Below the pieces are notes generated by a model. That model was not told the origin of the DNA. It did no database searches and saw nothing but the letters and a program-made list of their open reading frames with translations. From Meandrina meandrites (taxonomy: Eukaryota; Cnidaria; Anthozoa; Scleractinia; Meandrinidae): DNA of 64,000 nucleotides. Within the stretch, counting starts at the first letter, position 1. Every line of letters starts with the position of its first letter. This document shows positions 43,313 through 54,772 of the stretch, in pieces. The position numbers were made by a program, and so were the translations under genes. The stretch covers positions 3,166,001-3,230,000 of the forward strand of contig OY855916.1 of NCBI GenBank assembly GCA_963693305.1. Reading direction: 5' to 3'.

Positions 43313-45724
43313 TAATTCAATAGCGTAGATTGCCACTGTCAGATGTATAAGTTTTGTGCATTTCATCCTTGTTTGGTAAACCATAAAAATTTCTAAAAAT
43401 TTCTGAAAGTTCGGATCATGTGTTGCAAATTCGTTAATCCGAGGGGGAGAACTGACGACCAGAAATACCTCTGCGCTTTGCAGGGGAAATTTTTGTAGAT
43501 GGCCGTATTTTCGAACAATACTGACACATGTTGGCATTCACTTACAGAAGTTTATTTGTTGTCGGTTGAAACTACAATTGTTTATGAGTATAACATTTCT
43601 ACCACCTTCTTTGTTTGCGACTAACTATTTTCTGTTATTATTTGTTATTATATCACAATTATTACCTAGCAAGGCAAAAATTGCCTTGAATGATTTCTAG
43701 TTTCGAATTGGATGATTTCTAGGTTCTGCTACAATTTATCTGATTTCTTTGAACATAATCATGTTGCTCCGTGAAATATTAATAACAGTATGCTGAGATT
43801 AACTCCAGAATAGACATAACTACTTTATTTCATCAAAAAGAACAGTTATTGACATTTAAATTATGAAAAAAGTATTCTTCATTTATGGTCTTTTCTTAAT
43901 GATATTGTTCTCTTTTTATCTTTTTCACCCTGATTGTATAATTATAACATCTCTCAAAGGACAGTTAGATAGAAGGGTCGGGGTCGTACAAAAACGTTTT
44001 GAAAACACAAGAAAATAAGGGGGGCCGCGTCCCCTCGGCCCCTCTCCTAAATCGGCCTATGCTAGCCATGTAAAATTGTAATAATTCCGTGTTTACTCGT
44101 ACGAATAGTTTAAACTTAAAAGAAAAAATTACAATAACTTGAAATGTGTTTTTCGCCTAGGTACGAATGATCAATCACCAATCTCTTGATATTACTCTTT
44201 ATAAAAGCTTTCCGATGGGAAAGATGGGAGTAGTTTACCTACGCTTTATATTCGGAAAGGGCAGCCCTAAATCTTTTCTCGATCGTTTTCACTGCTGTTT
44301 TTTTTTTTTGTAATTAGACCTTGTCCATTTTTGCTGTAGGTTTGTATTTCTTCTTGTCGATTATCTCCAACTCGCAATGCCTATTAGTCTAGTGAGGTAA
44401 AATTTGACATTTTCGTACTTTCCTTGGCAACATAAACGATTGAATACAATCTTAAAATTTCACTTTTGCACCGTTGGCATAAAGTTAACTGATTAGATTT
44501 TTCCTGTAAATTTGCACATAGCTTACTACAATTAATCATTACCATTATGGCACACACCTTATTACAAACAATCATTGTCATTTGCAACTTATTTAATAAC
44601 CAAATTCTAACAGACAGGTTTTCAGATAATCAATAATGTAATTATTGATTATCTGAAATTGTAATTATTAAATGTCTCTCAAAAATCGTCTTTTTTCTTT
44701 TGTTATTTCCTCTTTACTTAAGGTATATCTGGGAAAAACACTTTCTGGTTTTGGAAGTGACTATAAAATATGGAAATAGGTTTTTAGATGGTGTGATTTT
44801 TTATTTTCTGGATACGTTCGGCATCTTTAAAGTCCTTTTGTTCATTTCACGGTTATTGACTTCGCATCGGAAAACGTAAATAGTTTCTTTGTGTCCAACC
44901 AATGAGGTGTTTTCCCTAGTGTCCTTGTACGTGATAGATTTTGACGAATATTTAATTAGTTATGACAAATAGTTGTTAGTGTCTTGATCTACGAGCTCGA
45001 AGTGCTGTCAGTGAAAGAACTTTCTGAAGCTTTCTAAGTTGAAACTATGCTTTTCCCGAAGCGAAGTCAAAACGAGCTTGTTCTTTAGAAATAACTCTTG
45101 ATATTTAAAAGTAATAATTATCTTGTGGTTCGAAGTTGAATAAGATTATTGTATACAAGGTGTGAGTTGTGAAGAATTGTTCTTTAGTACTTTATTTGTG
45201 CAGGAACCGAACGTAACACCTTAGGTTCGATCAGAAATATCGTAAACAACTTAGTATTAAAATATGGGTAGGCGGAACAAGCTTTCGGCCGAAAGTAATT
45301 TAGTAAAAAGGCGCTTAAAACGGCCCGCGCAGGCGAAAAAACACGACACATCAGTCGATTAACATTTCATTTAATTTTATTGAGATATTCAGAGCGAAAT
45401 GTAGTTTAGACATGTAATTTTCGGAGCTTTATTCGTAACCCTCATAGATTTCAATATTTCTTTTGTTCGTCTCATGTCAACAAACAATAATTAACCACTA
45501 ACACATAGGGTGGTCTGCCTGTGCTGAGAAGACAAATAAAGAAGTTACAACCAACGATCCATTGTAGTAGTGAGAGCAGAGCTGATTCCCCCGTAAACGG
45601 AAGTTCTCCTATTAAATTATACAAAGAAGCCTCTGAGAAGCGGGGGCTAGACCAGGGATATCTGCGCTGCTCAGCAGAAGTTAAATTACGTCTGCGACGC
45701 AGGCTACATGCAGACATCAGTACG
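43313..45724. other. No gene recognised in the middle of the 3.7-kb element
   Basis: AT-rich, without domain-bearing frames. A hairpin CAGATAATCAATAATGTAAT with its complement is at about 44622-44657. If this element ever carried a transposase it is no longer readable by eye. Confidence 0.5.
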
Positions 45725-46289
45725 CAAGTATCAATGAAGTATCGGCGCAATGTCGGTAGCCTATCGATCGACATGTCGGCCGACTATCGGACAAACACTC
45801 TCGGTCGATATGTCGACCGACATATCGACCGATGTATCGGTCGATATATCGACCGATATATCTCGGTCGATATATCGGCCGTGTGTCGATCGGTATGTCG
45901 ACCGACATATCGGTCGAGTATCGGTCGATATGTCGACCGATACATCGGTCGAGTGTCGGTCGATATATCGACCGATACATCGGTCGAGGGGTGCACAAAA
46001 TACACATGATCCAATGATAAATTTCGAAACACTTTACATCCCGGGTTGAGGCGGTACGCAGCTCTTACAAGATGCGCTGTGATTGGTCAATGGAAATTTA
46101 CAATAAAAATAAAAACGAATAAAGTAGAGTTATTATAAAAAGAAAGGAAATAAAGAAGGAAAAGCCTTTTCATAGAAATATATGAAGATAGAAGTATGGT
46201 GTAAGTAGGTATGCAAGCAAGTAAGTTAGTAAGTGGGAAAGTAACTCTGGCACTATTGGTGTTGTAGCGTAAATGATGATGACTATGAT

Positions 46290-46455
46290 GACAGTGGTGA
46301 CGATGAGATGATGATGCTGCTGATGATGATGATAATGAGATGACGATGAGATGATGATGCTGACGATGATGATAACAATGAGATGACGATGAGATGATGA
46401 TGCTGACGATGATGATAACAATGAGATGACGATGAGATGATGATGATGATGATGA
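46290..46455. repeat. Tandem repeat of ATGATG/GATGAC type (unit about 51 bp)
   Basis: About three units containing GAGATGACGATGAGATGATG and GCTGACGATGATGATAACAA, running straight into the GTTGCCCTT minisatellite. Confidence 0.75.
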
Positions 46456-46457
46456 CA

Positions 46458-47419
46458 GTTGGCCTTGTTGCCCTTGTTGCCCTGTTGCCCTGTTGCCCTT
46501 GTTGCCCTTGTTGCCTTGTTGCCTTGTTGCCCTGTTGCCCTTGTTGCCCTGTTGCCCTTGTTGCCCTGTTGCCCTTGTTGCCCTTGTTGCCTTGTTGCCC
46601 TGTTGCCCTGTTGCCCTGTTGCCCTTGTTGCCCTTGTTGCCCTTGTTGCCCTGTTGCCCTTGTTGCCCTTGTTGCCTTGTTGCCCTGTTGCCCTGTTGCC
46701 CTTGTTGCCCTGGTTGCCCTTGTTGCCCTGTTGCCCTTGTTGCCTTGTTGCCCTTGTTGCCCTTGTTGCCCTGGTTCCCTTGTTGCCCTTGTTGCCCTTG
46801 TTGCCCTGTTGCCTTGTTGCCCTTGTTGCCCTGTTGCCCTATTTGCCCTGTTGCCCTGTTGCCCTTGTTGCCTTGTTGCCCTGTTGCCCTTGTTGCCCTT
46901 GTTGCCCTGTTGCCCTGTTGCCCTTGTTGCCCTTGTTGCCCTGTTGCCTTGTTGCCCTTGTTGCCCTGTTGCCCTTGTTGCCCTGTTGCCCTTGTTGCCC
47001 TTGTTGCCTTGTTGCCCTGTTGCCCTTGTTGCCCTGTTGCCCTGTTGCCCTTGTTGCCTTTGTTGCCATTGTTGCCCTGTTGCCCTTGTTGCCCTGTTGC
47101 CCTTGTTGCCCTTGTTGCCCTGTTGCCCTGTTGCCCTGTTGCCCATGTTGCCCTGTTGCCCTGTTGCCCATGTTGCCCTGTTGCCCTGGTTGCCCTGTTG
47201 CCCTTGTTGCCCTGGTTGCCCTGTTGCCCTTGTTGCCCTTGTTGCCCTTGTTGCCCTTGTTGCCCTGTTGCCCTGTTGCCCTTGTTGCCCTGTTGCCCTG
47301 TTGCCCTTGTTGCCCTTGTTGCCCTGTTGCCCTTGTTGCCCTTGTTGCCCTTGTTGCCCTTGTTGCCCTGTTGCCCTGTTGCCCTTGTTGCCCTGTTGCC
47401 CTGTTGCCCTGTTGCCCTT
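46458..47419. repeat. GTTGCCCTT / GTTGCCCT minisatellite, left block (about 960 bp)
   Basis: Mixed 9-bp (TTGCCCTTG) and 8-bp (TTGCCCTG) units with rare variants (TTGCCTTG, TTGCCCATG, TTGCCCTGG). No unit makes a stop codon in any frame, so both strands show frames of 300 to 400 codons that are not genes. It stops exactly at the poly-A tail of the LINE. Confidence 0.9.
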
Positions 47420-47454
<35 letters not shown>

Positions 47455-47650
47455 CTACACGTTTTATTTCAGACACAAGGCACATAGACAATTTACAAAA
47501 AAGAGATACTTACAATTCAATAATAATTTTACGACAGCTTACAAATATGATAACTAACATACACTACGAATACTTACTTTAATTTTAACAATTTACGTTC
47601 CGCGGTACAATAAACTTGTGGTTGAAACAACAGCAACAACAAATGAATAG

Positions 47651-50463
47651 TTAAAGTAAAGCAGCCCATGTGCGATAATATTTCGGGAGTGCTTTTTTTG
47701 CAGTAGCGATCTCTTTTAGAATTTCGAGTTTTCCGTCAACAGAAAGTAGAAAACTTTGAAAGTCTGGGACATCTCCGCGAAGGCTTGCGCAAAAAATACA
47801 ATATTTGGCTGTTAGTAGACAGTAATTTAGAACTCGCCAATGCTTTGTTCTATCATGCCAGCCGTAAAGGATATGGGTTGTGGATAACGTTATTGTTTCA
47901 TCTGTTTTTTGATGCCACCATTCTTGAAACAGGGTCCAGAATTCAACTGTAATAGTACAATTTATTAGCAGGTGGTGCAGAGTTTGATGTTCGATGTTGC
48001 ATAAGTTGCATATGGGGTTTTCTGAGAGGCCGTCTCGGTAGAGTGTGGCGCGGGTTGGAATCACGTTGTGAATGACTTTATATTGAAACATTATTATTTT
48101 AACTTCATTTGTGACTGCGAATGGCATGAGATAGACTTTCCTGATAGTGTTTTCTGCAAACCCGTGGCGAAGTATTTTGGTTTCAGCAGTGGGAGGAACA
48201 AAGACAGTTTTTAAAAGAGAGGAGTAAATAGAGCTGGTTGTAAGGGTGTTGACAGAGGTGTTGTGTTCGACATTCAGAACCGGGTTTTTAATATCAGCTT
48301 TCCAGACTTTTGGGATTGCGTTGACCAGGCCATAGTATTTGGTAAAAGGGACATTCAAATTGAATTTAACTGCAAACTCGTGCCATTTCAAGAAATCGTT
48401 GCTTTGGTTTAATATGTCGCTTATCTTGATAATGCCGGCGTCATACCACTTGTGGTAAAAGACAGGTTTATTTTCTATGAGAATTTTCCTGTTGTTCCAC
48501 AATAGTTCGTTTTTAGGATGCGATTTGAAGTCGAGTTCCATTGAGTTTTTGAATTCGCACCAATAAACTAATATTTTTTTGTAGAAAGTGGGAAGCTTCT
48601 CCTCCTGGTCGAGTATATTTGTCGGGAAGTTGCATTTTGTTAAGAAGGCAAGGTTTCCATGTTTGTGCAAGAGCTGATTAGGGATTATTTTCCAGGAGGC
48701 TTGTGAATCGTCTTGGATTCTATTGACCCAAGCTATTTTGAGTGCTTTTTCCTGGATTTTAAAATCGCACATTTTTAAACCGCCGTCTTTCTTTTCTCCA
48801 ATTATGGTATTTCTTTTGATTTTAGGGGGCTTCCCAGCCCATATGAAGTTGAAAATTAGCTTATTTATTTCTTGGATGTAGTGGTCTGAAACAGGCAGTA
48901 CGGAAGCTGAATAAATTAATTTAGATATCCCTAGTGTTTTAACTATGTTAATCTTTCCATAAAGGGTTAGATTTCTCCGTTTCCAAGTATTTAGCGTTTT
49001 CTCGAGGTTAAGTATTTTTTCGCCAAAGTTCAATCTGTCAGCGCTTGCTTGGTTGTAAGAAAAAAAGACACCGAGAGCGTTGATAGGTTCTTTTGGCCAC
49101 TTGAGGCCAAAAGGTTCATCACTTCTGTCTTTCCATTCGCCTAACCACATTGCTTCGGATTTGGTGGTGTTTATTTCTAAACCAGAGCACTCGTTAAAAT
49201 CATTTAGCAGTCTTAATAGACTCGTAACGGAGTCGAGGTCACGAACAAATACTGTTGTGTCGTCGGCGTACTGACTTATTTTTAGTTCATGCTTGTTGAC
49301 TTGGATACCTTTGATCGTGGGATCACTTTTTACGGTTTTAGAGAGGAGTTCTATGCCGAGGACAAAGAGGACGCCAGACAATGGACAACCCTGTCTGACT
49401 CCCCGTTGTAGAGAGAAAAAAGCAGAAGCGTGACCGTTATTCAGAACACAACTTGTAACATTATAATAGAAAGTTTTTATCCAATTTTGGATGTCAGGGC
49501 CGAAATTGAACAACCGAAGTGTATCAAGTAGGTAATTCCATTCAATGGAGTCGAATGCTTTTTTAAAATCCAAGAAAATAGCAATGCCTTTTTTATTTAA
49601 CTTATCTGTGTAATCTAGTAAGTCGTAGATTAATCTTACATTTTCACCAATGTAGCGGCCCTTAACATAACCGGTTTGATCTGGGTTTATTAAGGTTGGC
49701 AGAACTTTTTCTATTCTTTTGGCTATGACTTTAGTGAGGATTTTGTAGTCGACATTTAAGAGTGAGATGGGCCTTAGGTTTTCAAGAATCGTTTTGTCCT
49801 TGTTTTTTTTGGGTATAAGCGAAATTATTCCACGTCTTTGGCTTATGGAGAGCGTACCATGTTGAAAGGCGTAGTTGAAACTAGCTAGCAGATCAAAGCA
49901 GATGTCGGGCCAAAAGAATCGATAGAATTCTGCTGGCAAACCATCAGTGCCTGGAGTTTTGTTATTGCTGAAGTCTTTGAGCGCATTTGTGCATTCTTCT
50001 TCGTTTACTAATCCTTCGCAGGCTTTCCTTTCCTCTTCGGTTAGTGCGGTTACGTTTTCTGGATTAAAGAAAGGGGAGTTCTTAAACGTTTTGTCGTTGA
50101 TATTGTTTGAGCGGTATAGTGACTCATAAAATTTTTTTTCTTCTTCTAGTATTTTAAATTGATCTTCTATGTAAGAGTGTTCGCCAACTTTAAGTTTTGA
50201 TACTGTTTTAATGTCGTGATGGCGTTTTTCTAAGCCGTAGAAATACTTTGTGTTGCGTTCTCCTTGCTCGTGCCATCTTACTTTGCTTCTTAGAATTGCG
50301 CCTTTGGTTTTGATCAACATGACTTTTTTAAGACGCGATCTAGCACGTTGAAGTTCTAGAATGATATTTCTGTCATGCGGGTTGTTTTCAGCTTTGGTTT
50401 GAAGATTATTTACTTTTTGGTGCAATAATTTTTCTTCATCTCGATTTTTTTTGCCTTTCGTTT
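47651..50463 (-). CDS. LINE ORF2, reverse transcriptase part
   Basis: About 924 readable residues: FSNNKTPGTDGLPAEFY, RPISLLNVDYKI, FLDFKKAFDSIEW, GVRQGCPLSG and the catalytic QYADDTTVFV. A C-terminal zinc-ribbon-like CNLCNIEHQTLHHLLINC follows. It has no own ATG at its beginning; the frame opens after a stop at about 50463 and overlaps the end of the endonuclease frame. The two are one ORF2 offset by -1 at a run of eight A (50446-50453 region), by mutation or by ribosomal slippage. In all other respects the polymerase looks intact. Confidence 0.85.
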
Positions 50464-51408
50464 AGAGTACTGAATCGTGAAACCTCTTATCTCCATTTTT
50501 ATAAGGTCCCATTTTAAACCTAAATCTTGCGTTTCCTTGTATTTCTCTTTAAAGATTGGAATGTTTATCTTAAGCGCTGATACGTACGTTTCATCCTTAA
50601 GTAAGGTTGTGTTAAATTTCCAGAAGCCAGGACCTCTTTTTTGGTTTTGGTGATCAGACTGGAGGATAAGAGACACAGCAGAGTGATCGGATTCGGGTGC
50701 GTGGACGATATCGCATTTCTTTGCGAATGGAATTAGCTCTTGAGAAACTAAAAAGTAATCTAAACGGCATTGAATTTTGAACGATTTGGTTCTCCAGGTA
50801 AAACTCTGCTTGTCGGGGTTAAGATTTCGCCATATATCACCTAAGTTGTACGCATCGCAAAGCGCATAGATTTCTTTGATGACAGCTGATTTTTTGGCGA
50901 TAGGATTTCCACCTCTTTTGTCATTTGAGGTGAGCACGCAATTAAAGTCTCCACCAATGACGATTGTATCTTGTTCGAATTCCTCCAGCTGTTTGTTTAG
51001 TTTTTGGAAAAAAGTAACTTGTTGGGCAACGTCATTAGGTGCGTAAATGTTGACGAGAACAATAGCTTTATCATCGAGTGACAGTTTTAGAATAATGAAC
51101 CTTCCTTGTTTATCTGAGATAAGTTTTTCAACTTTAAAATTCACAGAGGGATTTATTAGTGTTATGACACCTTTGCTATGGTTTGTGCCGTGGCTAAAGA
51201 AAGCTTTCCCACCCCATTCGTTTTCCCAGATGGTTGCAAGGTCTTTGGAGCAATATGATTCTTGTAAAAAAAAGATGTGATGATTTTGTTTGTGTAGCCA
51301 ACGAAAAATGGTTCGGCGTTTTATCGACTTATTGAGGCCTCTGACATTTAGCGACAGGCATTTTAGATCAAAAGCATTGGCAGTATTTACAGCGTTCGTT
51401 TTGCTTTT
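50410..51408 (-). CDS. LINE ORF2, APE-type endonuclease part
   Basis: The readable frame runs from just after a stop near 51410 to 50410. Endonuclease motifs in order: SLNVRGLN, FFLQESYC, NIYAPND, IGGDFNC, CRLDYFLVS and SDHSAVSL, giving the Asn, Glu, Asp, Asn and His active-site set. It nicks target DNA to start reverse transcription. No ATG precedes the first motif; the first in-frame Met is at 51144, already inside the domain. So ORF2 either starts without ATG, depends on ORF1 translation, or has lost its start. It ends in KKNYCTKK where the frame should pass to the polymerase. Confidence 0.8.
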   Translation of the reverse strand, partial: KSKTNAVNTANAFDLKCLSLNVRGLNKSIKRRTIFRWLHKQNHHIFFLQESYCSKDLATIWENEWGGKAFFSHGTNHSKGVITLINPSVNFKVEKLISDKQGRFIILKLSLDDKAIVLVNIYAPNDVAQQVTFFQKLNKQLEEFEQDTIVIGGDFNCVLTSNDKRGGNPIAKKSAVIKEIYALCDAYNLGDIWRNLNPDKQSFTWRTKSFKIQCRLDYFLVSQELIPFAKKCDIVHAPESDHSAVSLILQSDHQNQKRGPGFWKFNTTLLKDETYVSALKINIPIFKEKYKETQDLGLKWDLIKMEIRGFTIQYSKRKAKKIEMKKNYCTKK

Positions 51409-51812
51409 GGTTTAAACAAACACAAGCCAGGCGGAGAGATAATTAAACATAGATCTTTTCGACGGAGTATCGCGAGCTCACGAACAGATGAGATAAAAAG
51501 CAGTTTGAAGTTGTTGTTGATGGGCTGACGCGAAACAGCAATCGAGCAAAAGAAAAAAGGCAGTTGTTTCAACCTAGGCGGGTTGATGTTACAAATTAAG
51601 TTAAAGAAATACAAACATGCGAAGAACCTAAATATTAAAACTGCATAGTGCTTATGTAGAAGCATGATTAAACGAATAGCACACACACACGGAAAACAAA
51701 AAAAAAAGATTTAGTTATTGGACTCGGAATTGGAAAGCTGAGATAGAGCCAACTGACCAGGCTCGGAATTACTAAATGTTATTGGCATTAGATGTCTTGA
51801 AAAGGCAACAAA

Positions 51813-52742
51813 TTAATTAGGGGCTACTTGAAACTCAGTTGGAATGTTCGAGATATCATATACATTATTGTCAATAAATAAACTTCTGTTGACTACCTTC
51901 GCGTCCCGGCCAGCTTCTTTAGCCGCAAACATGGATTGTATCAGGACCTTCCTTTCCTTCTGAATGGTACGTGCAAAATCTTGGGTGATATACGCTCCAC
52001 TATACCTGCTTGAGGACTTGAGCCGGTTCTTAACTGAGAATACAGCGTCTCTGTCCTCTCTCACAACAAATCGTGCGATGATCGGTCGAGGGCGAGCAGG
52101 AGTAGCACCATTGTTTTGAGGTTTGCCAATGCGGTGAACAGCATGGAATCGAAACTCATCGGTGTTCATATTGAGATCATTTTCTATAACATCATAGATT
52201 ATATCTTGGCAGTTTTCGCCGTGGCTTTCGGGGATGTTCATAAAACGTAAATTTTCTCGCCTCGTGTAGTTTTCGAGGGCAACAAGATTCTCTTGAGCTT
52301 CTTTCAAGGCGGGTGAAAGCTTTTTATTCTCGTCTTGGAGTTTCTTCAAGTCGACTCTCAAACTTTTAATTTCGGCGGCTTGCTCATCCATCATACGTTG
52401 ATGGGAGCTTTTTGAGTCCTTTAGGGCTTTAGAATCTTGCTGTAAATCGTCGATTGTCGCCCATGCGTTGTCGATGGATTTCTCTAACTCGCGAAGCGTT
52501 GATTTAATGATGTTGATCTCTTGCTTAAATTCGCATGAGAGTTCAGCAATCTGGGTATGTAAGGTGGTAAAATTGTCTTCCATGCGAGTCTCCATTGCGT
52601 TTAATTTGTCAAGTAGTATTTCCATGTTTGGTAGCGAGTCAATTTCCTGTTCTTCTTCGCTTTCCTCGCTCTTGAGTTTGTTTCGTTTAGGTGATGGCTT
52701 GGTGGTGGAGCTTGAGCTTGATCTTTCTGAGCGCTTTGACAT
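51813..52742 (-). CDS. LINE ORF1, L1-type RNA-binding protein
   Basis: 309 residues from MSKRSERSSSSST. A Ser/basic N-terminus is followed by a long coiled coil (about 45-170, heptad-like LRELEKSIDNAWATIDDLQ), then an L1 ORF1-like RRM (NYTRRENLRFMNIPE, RPIIARFVVREDRDAVFSVK) and C-terminal domain (AYITQDFARTIQKERKVL). ORF1 proteins of this type form trimers that coat LINE RNA. The frame is complete. Between ORF1 and ORF2 lie about 400 bp without a frame of interest. Confidence 0.82.
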   Translation of the reverse strand: MSKRSERSSSSSTTKPSPKRNKLKSEESEEEQEIDSLPNMEILLDKLNAMETRMEDNFTTLHTQIAELSCEFKQEINIIKSTLRELEKSIDNAWATIDDLQQDSKALKDSKSSHQRMMDEQAAEIKSLRVDLKKLQDENKKLSPALKEAQENLVALENYTRRENLRFMNIPESHGENCQDIIYDVIENDLNMNTDEFRFHAVHRIGKPQNNGATPARPRPIIARFVVREDRDAVFSVKNRLKSSSRYSGAYITQDFARTIQKERKVLIQSMFAAKEAGRDAKVVNRSLFIDNNVYDISNIPTEFQVAPN

Positions 52743-52870
52743 GAGTTTCAAGAGCGAACTTCGGATATTATACACTACTCGGTGTAAGTCGACATCACGC
52801 GTTGTATTCAAGGCCCGGTGTGGCTTCTCTCAGCTATGAAATCAAGGAGCGCGGTGAGCACGACCGGCCG

Positions 52871-53287
52871 CCCTGTTGCCCTTGTTGCCCTGTTGCCCTT
52901 GTTGCCCTGTTGCCCTTGTTGCCCTTGTTGCCTTGTTGCCCTGTTGCCCTGTTGCCCTGTTGCCCTTGTTGCCCTTGTTGCCCTTGTTGCCCTTGTTGCC
53001 CTGTTGCCCTTGTTGCCCTTGTTGCCCTTGTTGCCCTGTTGCCCTGTTGCCCTTGTTGCCCTGTTGCCCTTGTTGCCCTGTTGCCCTTGTTGCCCTGTTG
53101 CCCTTGTTGCCCTGGTTGCCCTGGTTGCCCTTGTTGCCCTTGTTGCCCTGTTGCCCTGTTGCCCTTGTTGCCCTTGTTGCCCTGTTGCCCTTGTTGCCCT
53201 GTTGCCCTTGTTGCCCTGTTGCCCTGGTTGCCCTGGTTGCCCCTGTTGCCCTGGTTGCCCTTGTTGCTCTGTTGCCCTTGTTCCCTT
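52871..53287. repeat. GTTGCCCTT / GTTGCCCT minisatellite, right block (about 417 bp)
   Basis: Same units and orientation as the left block. Ends at TTCCCTTCAACGGGATCCCG, where a palindrome TTCAACGGGATCCCGTTGAA begins. With the left block it makes an array of about 1.4 kb before LINE insertion. From 53300 to 54379 no gene was seen. Confidence 0.9.
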
Positions 53288-54772
53288 CAACGGGATCCCG
53301 TTGAAGCCCTGATTTTTTTTTTCAGGCTTCTAATTCTTCATTCCAATTGCTTAAATTGGAATTCACTGCGATGATCACTTATCACCTTCATATATACATC
53401 CGAAGTTCTTATATGAATCATTTCATATACTATACGAAATGTATTTATGTATCTAAAAAGTCCTCTTTAAAGTGCTGCCAATGTTACCATACCGGTTCAT
53501 ATTGTAATTTTAATTAGCTATCAGGTTACTCTTTTGCCCGTCAAAATTTTGTGTTAAATGTTTATTGCTTAAGCAGTTTTACCTTAAACACTACAGAAAA
53601 ATCAGTTCATTTCTTCATTTTCGAATGATAAACACTACAGAAAAATCATTTCACTTCGATTCTTTATTTGTGAAAAATTCAGCTTTTTTGTAATCAGTCC
53701 CCCTTCGGCTCGGACTTCATGCACGCACAATGGCTGCCTCTCATTCTTACATCACAAGAAAATACATATGCCTTAGAGATTACCTTATTGTCATCTTTCT
53801 TATCTGGGGAGGCCCTAAAGATACACTTCTAGAATTTCTAGGAGCTCTCAATGACAAAACTGATTGAATATATCAAGCTTACTTGTTGTATTAGCGACAG
53901 CAGCATTTCATTTCTTGATTTATTTCTCTATAGAGGTACTTCATATAGGGTGTTGCAATTTTCAAGAAGCCTTTGAACAAATATTTGTACATACCCTACG
54001 AGTCATTTTACCCTTCTAGCAGGCCTTCATTTACGCAGGTCCCCCACAGAGAGCTTATGAGAGATGCTAGAAACAGTTCTACCTTTCAGTCTCTTCCAAC
54101 GACTAGGGATAAGTTCTGGAAACATCTCAGAGTTTAGGGACAGACCATAAGAAAAGTGATGGGGGGATGGGGAAAAAAGAGTCATGCAAGGAAAAACCCA
54201 AAGAAAAATTTCATGCACAAGATGGGCCGCATTTTGATATTAAACCAGAGTTATAATTCTTCTCGAAAAGTGTTCCAAAATGCACCAAATGGCATTAGAG
54301 TATATCTAGATTTTCAAAATTTTCCCGGGGGAGGATTCCCCCGAACCCCCAACGGAAATAGACCTCCCAACCATTTTAAGGTGGCCCGCGGCTATTTTTT
54401 GGGAACGGGGGTGCTCTTTTTTAAATCGAGTTTTGGGCATGTAAACCTGAACCGATTTTTCTGATTTTTGGCCATCGAAATAACAAATGTTCAAATTTTA
54501 TAAAGCTTTAAATTATAGGGCAAACAAGGCAAACGATCACGAGATATTAGCGCTTTTGAAAAAAATATTTATGAAAAAAAACGCGACGACAGATTTTTTC
54601 CTAATTATTACCAACTAGTTCAAATTATCCAAATTTTAATGTGAGCAAGTTTCAACGCTGCACAGTTGACTGTTGAATTTTTGGTTCAAAATATTATGCT
54701 TGTGTATAATTGGGAGCTGTTACAACAACGTTTAAGTAATGCTAAGATCCCATGGGTTATTTGAAAGCTTAA

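Larger units (their letters stand above)
42318..46010. mobile_element. 3.7-kb inverted-repeat element with tandem-palindrome ends
   Basis: The first about 160 bp (42318-42478) and last about 160 bp are identical inverted copies. Each starts ATCATGTGTATTTTGTGCAC and continues as a chain of 20-bp palindromes of the type TCGACCGATATATCGGTCGA. The chains go on, no longer identical, to about 42680 and back to about 45725. Between them I see no transposase, only nested MITEs and AT-rich DNA. No flanking duplication was recognised. It lies about 110 bp upstream of exon 2 of F. Frames with CRSIYRP-type repeats are artefacts of the palindromes. Confidence 0.75.
47420..52870 (-). mobile_element. L1/Tx1-like LINE, nearly full length, inserted in the minisatellite
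   Basis: In its own direction: short leader (52870-52743), ORF1, ORF2 (endonuclease then reverse transcriptase), 3' UTR, and an A-tail of about 30 (the T-run at 47420-47449). The same minisatellite lies on both sides, so it inserted within that array. The two-ORF plan with an L1-type ORF1 and an APE endonuclease supports the L1/Tx1 group. Confidence 0.85.

Noticed and set aside
46283..47582. Very long open frames on both strands (up to about 400 codons)
   Set aside because: They are translations of the stop-free GTTGCCCTT/GTTGCCCT minisatellite; no domain and all frames open equally.
52802..53374. Open frames of 140-190 codons rich in Cys, Pro and Leu
   Set aside because: Same minisatellite artefact to the right of the LINE.
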